A stretch of 64,000 nucleotides of DNA from Agriotes lineatus (taxonomy: Eukaryota; Arthropoda; Insecta; Coleoptera; Elateridae). Where the stretch lies: positions 80,889 to 144,888 of the forward strand of contig CALNHX010003648.1 of assembly GCA_940337035.1 (NCBI GenBank), read 5' to 3'. The notes beneath the pieces are model-generated. The model was given only the letters and a program-made list of their open reading frames with translations, did no database searches and was not told the origin of the DNA. The translations under genes and the position numbers were made by a program. This document shows positions 20,284 to 31,520 of this stretch, piece after piece (within the stretch, counting starts at the first letter, position 1; every line of letters starts with the position of its first letter).

Positions 20284-22479
20284 ATATAAACGTTCTAGGT
20301 ACAAGGGCGTTACATATTACTAATATAGTATTGATTATGCAGGGTAGCTCGAAAAGTGTGGCAAATTAAACTCACTTTTCTTTATATGAGATGCTCCTTA
20401 TTTAAATAGCTTGAAATATTTGCATTAAAATATTAATCAATTTGATATCTAGTTGTATGGGTCTAACGTCAATTGTTTTGGAGATTATAAGGATTTGATG
20501 CAAAAATTCTGAAACTTAGTCTGCTGCTGTAGGTAACAGAAAGCAAGTTAATGAAGGAAAACGTTATCAACAAATGTGTTTCGCGTGTAAAATAGTGGAT
20601 GTGGGTATTAAAGCTATACAGTGTGCTCAACATCTGCAAAAATAGTTATTTCGATTTTTTTCAAATGAAGCATCCAGTTTTTTTTTGTATTTTTGAAAAT
20701 TCGTTTTTTATATACTACTTCGTACCCCTAAATTCAACTGTTCTTCAGATATGCGTTTGAACATAATAAAAACAATGTAAGTCTCTTAAGATGCTTTATT
20801 TCAAAGAAACCGAGAAATGCAGGCTTTCTTCACTGTACGAATTTTGTGTTTTTCCTTTGTATTTAAACAATAATTTTGCGGGCAAGTTAGTTAAGCACTG
20901 ACCCGTGATGTACGCAGAAGGACAATATTTTGATATAAGTATTCACTTGATGAGACTATAGTCACTATTTTCCAACGTAAACTGGTAAACAAAACAGCAG
21001 CCAATTTCATAATTACAAATGATTCGACATAAGAGAAACTAGGTTAGTAAAAAGTACTTTATATTTTACAGCTATTGCTTACCGCTTTCTCGAGAAAAAC
21101 CAAAATTCAAATAATTTTTAGCACAACGAAACGGAAATGATTGTAACCTTCCTAATAAGTAATTTTCGTCAAAAATGTAAAAGAAGAATTAATTGAATGT
21201 AGAAACAAACAAAAAGAATTAAAAGGAAAACAGCCTGTATGTACTGCTAGCTATTTCGTTAGTAACGTTAACAACGAATGTATTTAATTACTATAACGAT
21301 GACATTGTAGTACTGAAAACTACAATCATTACATTATAGGTAGTACAAAGTCGCATAAGGCCACTATGACATTTCAACTGAGGTTCATAATGTTATAGTG
21401 GGTTTGGTAATTACATTCCGTTTGGAACTGTATGATTCAGTATTGAGGGTAGTCTCGTTTTATTCCTTGTGCTCTGGAAAATTAGAAAAGTGATAGTGGA
21501 CATTTGAAACCCTTGACAGTGAAGGGAGGAGAGACGTATTGGGGAATAAGTTATTATTTTGAAAAAGAAAAAGGTTTAATATATACTTCTGCACAAATGA
21601 ACTCGACCATTTGGATATATTGGTGCAATTTTTAAAAATATTTTCCAAAAGGGCAGTCATGGCAGTTTTGGTAACCTTTCATGATTGTGTCGCTATAAAA
21701 AGCATTTCTTTTCATAATTTGGTTTAAAGAAAACTAAGTCCATTAATAAGGTATTATCACTTTAAAATTTTGAATTTGAACTATTAATTAACCTTTTTTT
21801 GTGATTCCTCGTATTTTTGTGAAATATAGTTTTTTTATTATTTTATTATTTTTTTATTTTATTAATATGATTTTATTAATTCTTCAGTTGATATTTGAGG
21901 ATAGTGCAATTAAATATGCTTAATGTGAGTATACTATAAAACAAAAGCTTGCAATAAACTTTTTTCCAACTGCAAAAATGTTGTATTACTGAATGTGAAA
22001 AGTCAAAGTGACAATTCAATTTGGAGTGAGCAAAAGGGCTTAGAGATTAATAAATGTATAATTGAGTCGCCTCCAATTCGTGTTATACGTTTAGCATCAC
22101 TGAAAATATTGTTAGTGGTACTACCGGTCTATGTCAAATTCAAAGTTAGTATTAGGTTAGGTTTTATTTGCTACTTGACCCACACTGTTGCAAAACTTAA
22201 CCTTCTAACATGAAAGCAAACGGCAGAGGAAAAAACCTTACACTGACAAGTGTGTGTCTGCGATTTTGTGACGTCACAGTAAATTACAAAAGTGGCAAAG
22301 TATCAAATTTCAAAAATTAAATTTGTGAGAGTAAATGCAGGTTTCTCCAATCGTTGTGACTCATTCAAAATATATTTAAAGTTTGACAGTTTGGCATTAT
22401 TTTACATGAATATGTGCAACTGTATTTGGTAAAATTTCAACAAGATCAATTTTTTTATTAAATATTAATTCAGTTACAC
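20284..22479. other. Unannotated AT-rich sequence
   Basis: No gene recognised. There is a T-rich low-complexity patch at about 21,820-21,870. A diverged copy of the GTTAGCAGGTTAGG-family hairpin arm lies at about 22,115-22,175 (GTCTATGTCAAATTCAAAGTTAG). Segments such as GGTAGCTCGAAAAGTGTGGC (20,342) look like old dispersed repeat DNA but cannot be bounded here. Confidence 0.4.
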
Positions 22480-23035
22480 TACACCTTTTTCATTTGCAAT
22501 TCAGATTAGTAAATTGTAATTCAGAAAGCATCAATTGTATTTCAGAAACGAAGAGGCCACCTTTATGTAGAATTGCTATGTAGATACATAAAAGTAATTT
22601 AATATTTATTGTACTGTTGATTTGTAAAAAAATCTTCAGACAGATCTATTTGAATTTCTGTTTCTAATTTGTTGGTTGAAAATAAATTGACTTTAAAATT
22701 GTTCATCATAGAATTCAGGTCATTGTGTATGCTGCTACTAAGAGATCTTTATATTAAACGTATTGCAACTTTACACACTATTGTATATATATGTATAGAC
22801 AATTCTTCATAAAGGTCGTTCTTTGGTTTCTGAATTAGAATTTATGCTTTCTGAATTGCAAATGATGTCTGAATGTCAATTAACGCTTTCTGAATTACAA
22901 TTTACACTTTTTGAAATACAAGTTACATTTTTTGAATTACAATCTACTAATCTCAATTACAATTTACTCTTACTGCATTACAGTTTGTTAATCTGAATTA
23001 CAAGTTACACTTTGAATTAAAATTGAAAAAAGTAC
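22480..23035 (+). repeat. Inverted-repeat element A with CTGAATTACAA minisatellite arms
   Basis: The left part has ATTCAGAAAGC-type words (22,500-22,560) and a CCTTTATGTAGAATTGCTATG block. The right part has the inverse blocks (CATAAAGGTCGTTCTTTGGTT and repeated TTTCTGAATTACAATTTAC words, 22,810-23,030). So the unit is itself a foldback. Its reverse complement matches 25,095-25,705 along its length, including the centre (ACTTTAAAATTGTTCAT here, ATGAACAATTTTAAAGT there). Confidence 0.65.
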
Positions 23036-23039
23036 TGCC

Positions 23040-23234
23040 ATGAGGCAGAAAAACATCAAAACGCAAATCAGTCTTGTTAATTCAAAACAAAAGCTGGCCC
23101 GAGCGCAACAACCCTCATATAGCTGTAAAACCGCCTTCACTCGAGACATGATTTACCAGCTCGCTAAAAAAATAAAAGAAGCGGCCTGCCTCAAATCTAT
23201 CGAAACAAAAACCAAACACAAAGTGTCGGCATAA
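23040..23234 (+). CDS. Small unrecognised reading frame at the edge of the GC island
   Basis: 64 residues, MRQKNIKTQISLVNSKQKL..., Lys/Gln/Ala-rich and likely helical, with no signal peptide, membrane segment or motif I know. It begins immediately inside repeat A. The base composition shifts from AT-rich to balanced at its start, which suggests it belongs to the same inserted unit as the GC island. It may be the remnant of a nucleic-acid-binding N-terminus or simply chance. Confidence 0.3.
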   Translation: MRQKNIKTQISLVNSKQKLARAQQPSYSCKTAFTRDMIYQLAKKIKEAACLKSIETKTKHKVSA

Positions 23235-23269
23235 AAGTAAAATGTTTTATTTTCAGCTCAGTGCAAATT

Positions 23270-23725
23270 ACATCACTTAAGATTAAAATGCGTAGATTTC
23301 TGGGGCCATCACGGAACAAAAAAAAAACAGGTAGCCCGCAATGACAGTTAAACCTGTTAATATCACGGACAAAAAAAAACAAAGCATCGAAAGTATTAAA
23401 AATACCTAGCAATGTTCAACGTCGCGTCGCAGGCAGAGGCAATGCGCTAAGTGCCTATATGGACCCGTACAACACATGCGAGAGCGGCATATAGGAGAGC
23501 ACACATACGCCGGGTTACGCAAACAGCAACGAGTTTGGTGTCTACATACGCGGAAAAACACGGGCAACACAACGTCACGTAAAGCGCGACGATGGAACCA
23601 CCCATAGAAAAGTTAATAAAGAAAAACAAGAATTCACAGATAAATAAGCAAGAGTTTCCACTACGTTGACCAATAACAGCGCTGAGAATTACAAACAAAG
23701 CGACAAGCTCATTTTAAGCACAGGA
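23270..23725 (+). pseudogene. Unrecognised coding relic with in-frame stops
   Basis: One plus-strand frame reads NVQRRVAGRGNALSAYMD...CESGI, stop, ESTHTPGYANSNEFGVYIRG...RDDGTTHRKVNKEKQEF, stop, then NNSAENYKQSDKLI. Only two stops interrupt about 110 codons, and amino-acid use is protein-like. I do not recognise the family. It lies in the GC-rich island between the two inverted repeats. Confidence 0.3.
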
Positions 23726-23729
23726 AATT

Positions 23730-24980
23730 TTGGATGGAAATAATCGAAGAATCAATGGTCGAACCAGCTGGTTCGCCTTCTGTCTTTTAATCAGCCTAGC
23801 TCCGCGATCCGCACCACTTCTTTGCGATTATGAATTCGAAGCTCGCACCTCAGCCACAGATCGCTCCTTAGACTCGCATTTTTGCGGCCGCGAACGTTCG
23901 ATACTGAACAGCAGAATCCCACACACGGACACCATGGTCCCTGCCGCTAGATCTTGGAGCCGCATCGCCGAGATCATCGGCAGACGCCACTCGAACCCTA
24001 CGTTCATTCAAGCTCTCCAGGTTATGCCGTAAGCAGCCTCTACACAAACAACAACCTGCGACTACATTTAGTTGCCCCGCTGCGACGCTTTGGGGTTTGC
24101 TTATTTTGTAGGCGGCAGGAATTATTTGAGCCCTCGGCGCCCCGCACCCCGGAGTCGCTACTGACGTAGAAATCCCGCAGCTGCCGCCAGTCGCTGCCGC
24201 TTCCGGTGTCCCTCGTTCTCTTCGACGCCCGCACCGAAAAATCAACTCCGATTCGTTGCCCTCACACTCCGGACCCGGAGAACACCCCCATCGGCTTCCA
24301 CGCTCTGGACGACTGCACCCAAGAAAGCGAACTTCTAGTCCGCCACTCCCCCCCAACCGGAAGTTGGACCTAGGGCTGTAGATACACTTGACCCCGCCGA
24401 AGTAGAGGAACTCACGCAGCTGTAGGACTGAGCCCACCCAGTTCCAGAGTCCCGCTCCTACCTCCGCCTGAGGGAGGTCGAGCTTCTTCCGCGACGCCCC
24501 AATGTGGCCGCCAACAAGTCCGCCCGACATGATCCTCGGCTGAATGCCCACCTCCGCGACCTGTCCAAAGCTCATTTCGCCAAGTGCCGTGCTGCATCCC
24601 TTCTAGCAGTCGAAGTCAGCTCCGTCCTCGCGCGCCAAGGTCTCTGACGGGGCCCCACGCCGCCACCACTGAAGAGGATCATACTCCAAGCACTTCTGGG
24701 ATATATCTTCTTTTCGTTTTTTCTGTTAAATGTACATACACCGCCCCTCTGTATACATTTATAGGTTAAATAAAAACAGCAACAACAAAACAACTCACTA
24801 CTCCCTGCTCTGCCACGCTGATCTTCGTTAACACTCTCTACTGCTGAGCTATTGAGTAGATGGTCTAAAAGCCCATTCTTGATATTAGTCACACCCTCGC
24901 ACACACAAAGCCGAGGACGAGTCAAGTAAGTGTATTTCAGAGAAATTTTCGTCCTACTTTTATTGCTGAAAGGCATGGGG
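23730..24980 (+). other. GC-rich island, gag-like or gene-derived, degenerate
   Basis: This is strongly GC-rich compared with its flanks. Plus-strand frames give protein-like pieces such as MVPAARSWSRIAEIIGRRH (from 23,934), DARTEKSTPIRCPHTPDPEN, VDTLDPAEVEELTQL and a SYLRLREVELLPRRPN...HLRDLSKAHFAKC segment ending in a stop near 24,647. A possible polyadenylation signal (AATAAA in GGTTAAATAAAAACAGC, about 24,768) follows. The order (arginine- and proline-rich coding pieces, stop, AT-rich tail, AATAAA) suggests one plus-strand transcription unit with several frameshifts. A gag-like origin is a guess. The 235-residue minus-strand frame in the same place appears to be a shadow. Confidence 0.35.
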
Positions 24981-25094
24981 GAATACCTTATAGAAAAACA
25001 ATTTTACATTGGGTGAGTGATTTTAACAACCAAGGAAATATGAATTACAACTTTAAAGGCGGTGTTCGTATTGTACGACACAAACTTCTCTGAA

Positions 25095-25705
25095 CTATAT
25101 CGTTTTCAATTCTAATTCAGAAAGTGCAACGTGCAATTCATATTAGTAAACTGTAGTTCAAAAATTGTAACTTGTAATACAGATTAGTTGATTGTAATTC
25201 AGAAAGCGTAAATTATAAATTATAAATCGTTAATCAATATTCAGACAGCATCAATTATAATTCATAAAACAGGAATTGTAATTCAGAAACCAACGAAGGA
25301 CCTTTATGAAGAATTACTATGCAGATACATACATACAGTAGTGTGTAAAGTTTGCTATAAATTTAATATTTATTTTTAAATAATCGTTGAATATAAACGG
25401 TTTTTAGTAACAGCATATAACAATGAGGTGACCTCTACGATGAACAATTTTAAAGTTATTGCATTTTCAACCAAAAGCTGACAAACCAAAATTAAGATAG
25501 CTATGTCCGAAAAATTTTTGACAAATCAACAGTACATAATAAATTTATTGCAAACCATACACACACTTATGTAGTATGTATGTATCTACGTAGTAATTTT
25601 ACGTAACGGTCGTCTCTTCATTTCAGAATTAGAATTGACATTTTCTGAATTACACTTTACTAATTTGAATTACAAGTTACACTTTCTGAATTAGAATTAA
25701 AACAA
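25095..25705 (-). repeat. Inverted-repeat element B, reverse copy of A
   Basis: Reverse-complement alignment with 22,480-23,035 is colinear: ATTCAGAAACCAACGAAGGACC and CCTTTATGAAGAATT mirror the right half of A, and GTACATAATAAATTTATTG and GACGGTCGTCTC-type blocks mirror the left half. The arms contain degenerate tandem TTCAGAAAG(T/C) words of 20-30 bp spacing. Confidence 0.65.
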
Positions 25706-26059
25706 GTGTTGTGGAAATCTACTTCAATTAAAATTACATATATTCAGGTGCAATTATGTCAAACTGACAAACTTCAAATATGTTTTATTTATCCATGATA
25801 ACTTATTTTAAATATAGTCATAAGAGTTGGAGAACCCCGTATAAAGGGCATGGACGAATTGGGACAAAACAATAAGTTACAAATATTTTGATTGCAATAT
25901 AATATATACTTAAAAAATAACAAAAGCATGACTAAATATTTAGTTACACAAAAAATAAATAAGCAGGCAAAACACTTTATTGTCATTTAAAAAGAAGCAG
26001 TTTTAAGATCTGATCTCCTACCTTACTTTTTTATAGATGATTGCTTACATATATAATGA
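25706..26059. other. Unannotated AT-rich spacer
   Basis: No gene or repeat recognised between element B and the next foldback. Confidence 0.4.
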
Positions 26060-28016
26060 GTAGTGTACCTACACGGGTTCTGGCGCATTTTGCATGTCAC
26101 CCGAACAAACGGGCCTAGCCGGGTCAAAGTTGTTGACCTAGCCAAGGTCAAGGTCATTGGTCTCACCGAGGTCACGTGCCACTTCCGGTTCGCACGATGA
26201 ATTTTGGGGCTAAAAGTGCAATTTTGAAATTTTTACAAGATTCCCACGATGAATTTTAGGGTTAAATGTCTAATTTTGAAATTTTACAAAATTTCTACGC
26301 TTATCAAAATGTTCCCAGGCTCAACAGGACGTGAGTCATCGTCTGAGAATGCAAACTTGTTGAGACTTGCAGATGCCGGATGTCTACCAATTGAACAATA
26401 ACGTCCATTGTTTGAGAAATCTGCACGATTGCAAAAAAAAATAATTGAACAATGAAGCCATTGTTGTCTGGAGGAATATTTGCTGAACTCCATTATCAGA
26501 TAAACCGGATGTTATTGTCTGGAGCCTCAGACTTGTCCAGACATGTTTGAGAAATGTGCAAGACTGGTAAAAATTAAACAATCGAACCAATTGTTTTAGA
26601 AAAATCTGCACAACAGCTAAATTGAATGGAGCCTTTGTTTTGAAATTAAAACTTGTTTGAGGCTCTGGGTGAGACACACTAGTGACTGGGATCTGGTAGT
26701 TGGTAGTCTCTCGCATATTTTGATAGTTATTAACAATCAGTTAGTAAACAGTATTTAACATAATACAAAAGTGTTGGAGTCTTTGAGACACACAGCACTT
26801 TCAACTACTTTTCAAGGTTATGAGTCCGAAGATATCCGAGTCATGTCGTGTATGTTCGAATGTCTGTCTTTAGTGACCTTAAAAAGTAGTTGAAAGTGCG
26901 GTAGTTGAAAGCAGCCCAACCTTCCTTTCTCACCTATGTGACAAGGCCCGGTTTGGCAGCTGCATTACAAGTTTTCTGCCTGTCTGTCTCTCTGCCAGCA
27001 GCGCTTTCCAGCCTATATTAAAACAATCGAATCTAAAATTTGGGTCTTACGTAAAAGAAAACAATATGGAATTAAATGGTAATGTTGCTAATAGCGGTAT
27101 AGAAATATCCAAAATTTTTAACTCAGTTTACACTCCGAACTGTAACCTGTAAATCGCTACAGCATAATAATATTTCTTTAGGAACTTGCTTATTGCTAAA
27201 GTGAGGGACGCCGTCTTCTGTAAATAAATCCAACAGTAAAAAGCGAAATAAATAACTATCGGCTCAATTTCGAGACTGTGTATTTAATAAAGTACGGGAA
27301 AAAACACGTAATATTTACTTTGCTTACAAACAATGTTGAAGATTTCTCTCAATGTCTCTAAGACTTCAACACTTTTATATTTCGTTAAATACTGTTTACT
27401 AGCTGACTGTTAATAACTATCAAAATATGCGAGAAACTATCAACTACCAGATCCCGGTCACTAGTGTGTCTTACCCAGAGCCTCAAACAAGTTTTAATTT
27501 CCAAACAAAGGCTCCATTCAATTTAACGGTTGTGAAGATTTTTCTCAAACAATGGGTTCCATTGTTCAATTTTTACCAGTCTTGCACATTTCTCAAACAT
27601 CTCTGGACAAGTCTGAAGCTCCAGACAATAACATCCGGTTTATCTGATAATGGAGGTCAGCAACAATGGCTTCATTGTTCAATTTTTTTTTGCAATCGTG
27701 CAGATTTCTCAAACAATAAACGTCATTGTTCAATTGACTCACATCCTGTTGAGCCTGGGAACATTTTGATAAGCGTAGACATCTTGTAAATTTTCAAAAT
27801 TAGACATTTAACCCCAAAATTCATCGTGGGAATCTTGTAAAAATTTCAAAATTACACTTTTAGCCCAAAAAATTCATTATGGGAACCGGAAGTGGCACGT
27901 GACCTCGGTGAGACCAATGACCTTGACCTTGGCTAGGTCAACGACCTTGCCCCCGGCTAGTCCCGTTCGTTCGGGTGACATGCAAAATGCACCAGAACCC
28001 GTGAAGTTACACTACT
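26060..28016. mobile_element. Foldback element with ~700-bp arms
   Basis: The left arm (about 26,060-26,790) and right arm (about 27,350-28,016) are reverse complements with modest divergence. Outer ends are AGTAGTGTA...CACGGGTTCTGG and CCAGAACCCGTG...TTACACTACT. Inner landmarks include ACGTGCCACTTCCGG/CCGGAAGTGGCACGT, GATGAATTTTGGGG/CCCCAAAATTCATC, and TATCAAAATATGCGAGA near the arm inner edge. The arms contain diverged internal copies of a CATTGTTCAATT...TTGCACATTTCTCAAAC unit. The ~560-bp loop (26,790-27,350) has no recognised gene. Open frames of 110 and 120 residues in the arms are mirror copies with no family match I know and are probably incidental. Confidence 0.8.
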
Positions 28017-28454
28017 ATAATGCTTCCTTATACGTATATAAATAATTATTTATGATAGTTTTTATCAGAATGTCAACATTTTCCAGGATTCCCATTTGAA
28101 AACAATGGACAAACTGCCAAATATATCTGCGTCTAAGCAACTGGGTAATGAATTGATAATCTTTTGTTTAAAAATTTAGATAATACCTTTTCTTGTGTAT
28201 AGTCCCAAATAGCTTTTTAAGTTGCCTACATATGTTAATGACATCGTCGCACGTTAACCCTCCCCTGTCTTGAAAAATTAAACCTGTTTGGAGTAAGTGT
28301 TCTTTTGACCCAACAAGAACTAAGGCAAGCTTCATATTTAATTTTCATGAGAGTTTATTAACAACATAGCCACTTGTACAGTTTGTATCTAATCGGTTGT
28401 ACAAAAAATGTACTACGATATTCTACGCCTAAAATAAAAATCTATGAACCATAT

Positions 28455-28800
28455 TTACTTCCCTCGTCTGAAAAACGGCAGTATTGTAATTGTGCAAAAA
28501 ATCACCTTCCGAGATTTCTTCAGGTTACGTTTCAGGGCTGTCTGTCTCTCTGTCCGTCTGTTGGCGGAGTAGCTCAAAACGATTTCTTAGAGAAAGACAA
28601 GATTTTGCATGCAAATTAGATGTCTACCTGGCTCGAAATCGAACATACCTACTTTCGATCAAATATATACAAGGTGAACACCTTAAAAACTAAATTCTGT
28701 CTATGTTTGCCTTAACTCGAGAACTATTTTACGCATAGCTCAGGTTTTTACCATTGATGATATTGCACCCCACAGATATAGGTTGAACAGCTAAAACATA
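28455..28800 (+). repeat. Dispersed repeat of the TTGGCGG(T/A)(A/G)TA(A/G)CTCAAAA type, copy 1
   Basis: Colinear with 30,038-30,475: ACTTCCCT(C/A)GTCTGAAA, CACCTTCCGAGATTTCTTCAGG, a CTGTCTG-rich stretch, TGTTGGCGGAGTAGCTCAAAA, ATTTTGCATGCA, and ATATATACAAGGTGAACACC. Class unknown. I recall similar sequences in other insect genomes. Confidence 0.6.
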
Positions 28801-30037
28801 CGTTTTCCTACGTTATCTTCAAAATATTTCTCTTCAAAACTTCCACATGCAACAAAACGTCCGAGAAAATCCTTTGACAGATTTCTATTAGAAATTACTA
28901 TTCCACCAGTATGTCTGAATTACACTTTATGATTTTAAGACATACGATTTCGATTTCGCTGTTTTCAATGTCACTGAGATCGGGATTTCTGGAACTCTTG
29001 AACTCTCTAAAATTAGTTACCTTAAAAAGTAATCTGATTGTTCTATTCTATTAATAGATATTAAACAGTTAAATGGGTTCTGTCGTTACCACTTACTATA
29101 TACAGGAGTTACACAGAGTCATTAGAATTAGCTACAGAAACTGAGTGGATAAGGGGGAAAACAGCAAAGAATAATGATAAAAAGGCAAATGGATACATCA
29201 CTCACTCGTTTATTACAACAACAACAACAGAAATGTTCAACAGTTGTTAAATAAAGAAACTAAGAAAGCGCCTGTAGTATTAAAAGAAGAAATATTTTAT
29301 GCTACGTGACCTATACCTACAGATCTAAACTTGAACTCGTTATTGGCGACGAAAAACTTTGTAACTTAGATAGTGCAAGCAGGTTTTGAGATTTGAAGAT
29401 TTTCGACTCGAGAAGGAGATCGAAACGAGAATTGATTTTGGTGAGTAAAGTTCAATTCTCGTCTGAAATATCGAAAGGAGGTCGAGAGTTACCTAATTCT
29501 CATCTCGTTCTCGTCACGGCAACACTGATCGTACCTAATAGAACTGTAGAAATTATGACGAAGGAATTTTATAAACATATACCACGTAGGCCATTTAAAA
29601 ACCAAAATCTGAGCGGAATTCTTTCACATAGAAAGTACCAGCCAATATTGCGCTTCAGATATTATACGATTTCGAGAAAGTACATTTTCCAGAGATTTCT
29701 TCGAATAGACTAGTCACATTTTTCAATTACTTTTCCAACTTGATCCAATCAATATTTTATTCTGCGCTACCTTTTATATGGTGTTTTTGACAAGTATTTT
29801 CCAATATTTAACTTTAATAAACGAAAACCTCCCGTGTGGCTCACATGTTAAAAATACTGAACTTAAATGCCAATGTTTGTATAAATATAAAATATTAAAA
29901 GGCATCTCCGACTTCGAAAATTTTAAACGGCTTCTATCCAATGCAAAACCGCACATAGAAAATGTATATAACTATCTTACTTATGCGCAGTCAGTTACGT
30001 ATGAAACCAATATCTTTTAGTCTTTTTTTTACTTCCC
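28801..30037. other. Unannotated sequence with a small hairpin
   Basis: No gene is recognised. A perfect 11-bp hairpin (ACGAGAATTGA/TCAATTCTCGT) lies at 29,425-29,462, and related GAACGAGATGAGAATT words follow in inverse orientation near 29,497-29,515. An 80-residue open frame at 29,778-30,020 has plausible amino-acid composition but no known motif, and I do not call it a gene. Confidence 0.4.
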
Positions 30038-30151
30038 TAGTCTGAAAGACTAAGGAAGTATTATAATCACGAAAAAATTACCTTCCGAGATTTCTTCAGA
30101 TCTTCACGTTTCAGGGTCCCTAGATGACGAAAAACAGGTTTTCTCAACTCC

Positions 30152-30185
<34 letters not shown>

Positions 30186-30475
30186 GTGTCTGTCTGTTTG
30201 TCTGCCTGTCTGCCTGCCTGTCTGTTGGCGGTATAACTCAAAAACTATTTGTGGGAGAAAGATAATATTTTGCATACACATTATATGTATATATACCTGG
30301 TATAAAACCGTGAAAATTTGAGACAAATATATACAGGGTGAGCACATAAAAAAAATAAATGCTTGTTTATTTTTGCGTTAATTTTCAAATAGAAGGAAGT
30401 AGTAATATTCACATAGGTCAGGCTTTACACTTGCCAAAGATAGGACTCAACAGATACAGGATAATGCCAATAACG
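30038..30475 (+). repeat. Dispersed repeat of the same type, copy 2, with CTGT microsatellite
   Basis: Shares the landmarks listed for 28,455-28,800. It begins with a short inverted pair ACTTCCCTAGTCTGAAAGAC...TAAGGAAGT. The CTGTCTG tract (30,149-30,232) is expanded here relative to the first copy. Confidence 0.6.
30149..30232. repeat. (CTGT)n microsatellite
   Basis: About 80 bp of CTGT units with TTTG, TGTG and CCTG variants, inside the dispersed repeat. It creates spurious frames on both strands. Confidence 0.9.
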
Positions 30476-30556
30476 CTGGATGGCGCAGTTCGACTTATCG
30501 ATGCGGTTACGATCTCTATGCAGATGCGGCGGGTTCAAACCCCAAGCGGGATACAT
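30475..30556 (+). repeat. tRNA-like SINE head
   Basis: An A-box-like TGGCGCAGTTCG (30,481-30,492) and a B-box-like GGGTTCAAACCCC (30,530-30,543) are spaced about as in a tRNA gene, and a T-run follows at about 30,555. Acceptor-stem pairing is poor and the anticodon arm is not convincing, so a SINE or tRNA pseudogene is more likely than a tRNA. It sits exactly at the end of the dispersed repeat and may be part of it. Confidence 0.45.
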
Positions 30557-31417
30557 TTTTTTAAATTTGCAAATTGATCTAATTTGCGAGAGGAAAGTTC
30601 GGTATAAACCCATTTTACAGATTTTTTAAATTCTAAAAGGAATAAGTGCAATATACTGAGTATCGTGTATAACAACCAAGCCTTGTTTAAGTGCTTCACG
30701 TAAAGAAACTGTTGATGCGTTTCTTAGTTTTTTTGGTAGTGTATACTTAAAATATTTCAGTGATTATTCAACCAGAATGTGATGTAAATCCGTTCCCATC
30801 AGATTCTACAAAAATAATGCAGAGGTGAAGTGATCATTCCCTCCAAAAGGCTGATAATATGTTATCTGTAGAGTCCGGACAGATTTAATGATAACACAAT
30901 AAATTAACAATGGTTGTCCAAACCTAACTTTAAACTAAAAGGTATAAAACATATGTAAACTTAAAACAGTTTCATAAGATTTGGATATTCCTAGAGATAA
31001 CTGTTGAATTTTCGAAAAGTTGACAAGGTGACGTGTGATTATCATTGTATAGTATTAGAGCAACCATGCCGTGCTCTATATTCTGCACCACATGTAGTTA
31101 TGCCGACTTTTAAACTAAGATAATAATTAAAGGTGTGCAGGTGGGGTTTTATTATCCATAAGGGTTTCACAAAAATAAATATAAATCACAGTCATTAAGA
31201 GATGAATAATTATTCAATTACTTATACACTATTAAATATTACACACAAGCAACTTGGAGCTATTTTAATAGTTATTTTGAAAAAAAGTAAAAAAATATAT
31301 TATTTACGACTATCTTGACAACATTTTGATGTTCTCAAAAATATTCAGAGTACGCCACTGAGTATTTGCTTCAAAATGGTTATAATTAAATCTGTCCGGA
31401 CATTAGTCATCTGGGTT
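30557..31417. other. Unannotated AT-rich sequence
   Basis: No gene or bounded repeat recognised. Confidence 0.4.
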
Positions 31418-31520
31418 GGATGTTTAGAACTGTATTTGTCAACACATCAATATGGTTTTGCTCCAGCACGCTCTACAATTACTGACTTGAGGAATATAGC
31501 TTTCCAAAATAACATATTAG
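31418..31520 (+). pseudogene. Short non-LTR reverse transcriptase fragment
   Basis: The plus strand reads LSTHQYGFAPARSTITDL, matching the LINE RT pattern QxGFRxxRSTxxxL that lies before motif A. Nothing upstream or downstream continues the domain. It is a relic of about 30 codons. Confidence 0.5.

Noticed and set aside
12529..20288. Target-site duplication for the LTR element
   Set aside because: The five bases on each side (TGCTA and ATATA) do not match, so none is claimed.
23868..24575. 235-codon minus-strand Gly/Arg-rich frame
   Set aside because: High-GC shadow. Protein-like pieces and a possible poly(A) signal are on the plus strand.
26384..27789. 110- and 120-codon frames in the foldback arms as a transposase
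   Set aside because: Mirror copies of a repetitive arm with no catalytic motif and internal repetition at the DNA level.
30475..30556. Functional tRNA gene
   Set aside because: A and B boxes are present but acceptor and anticodon stems do not pair well.
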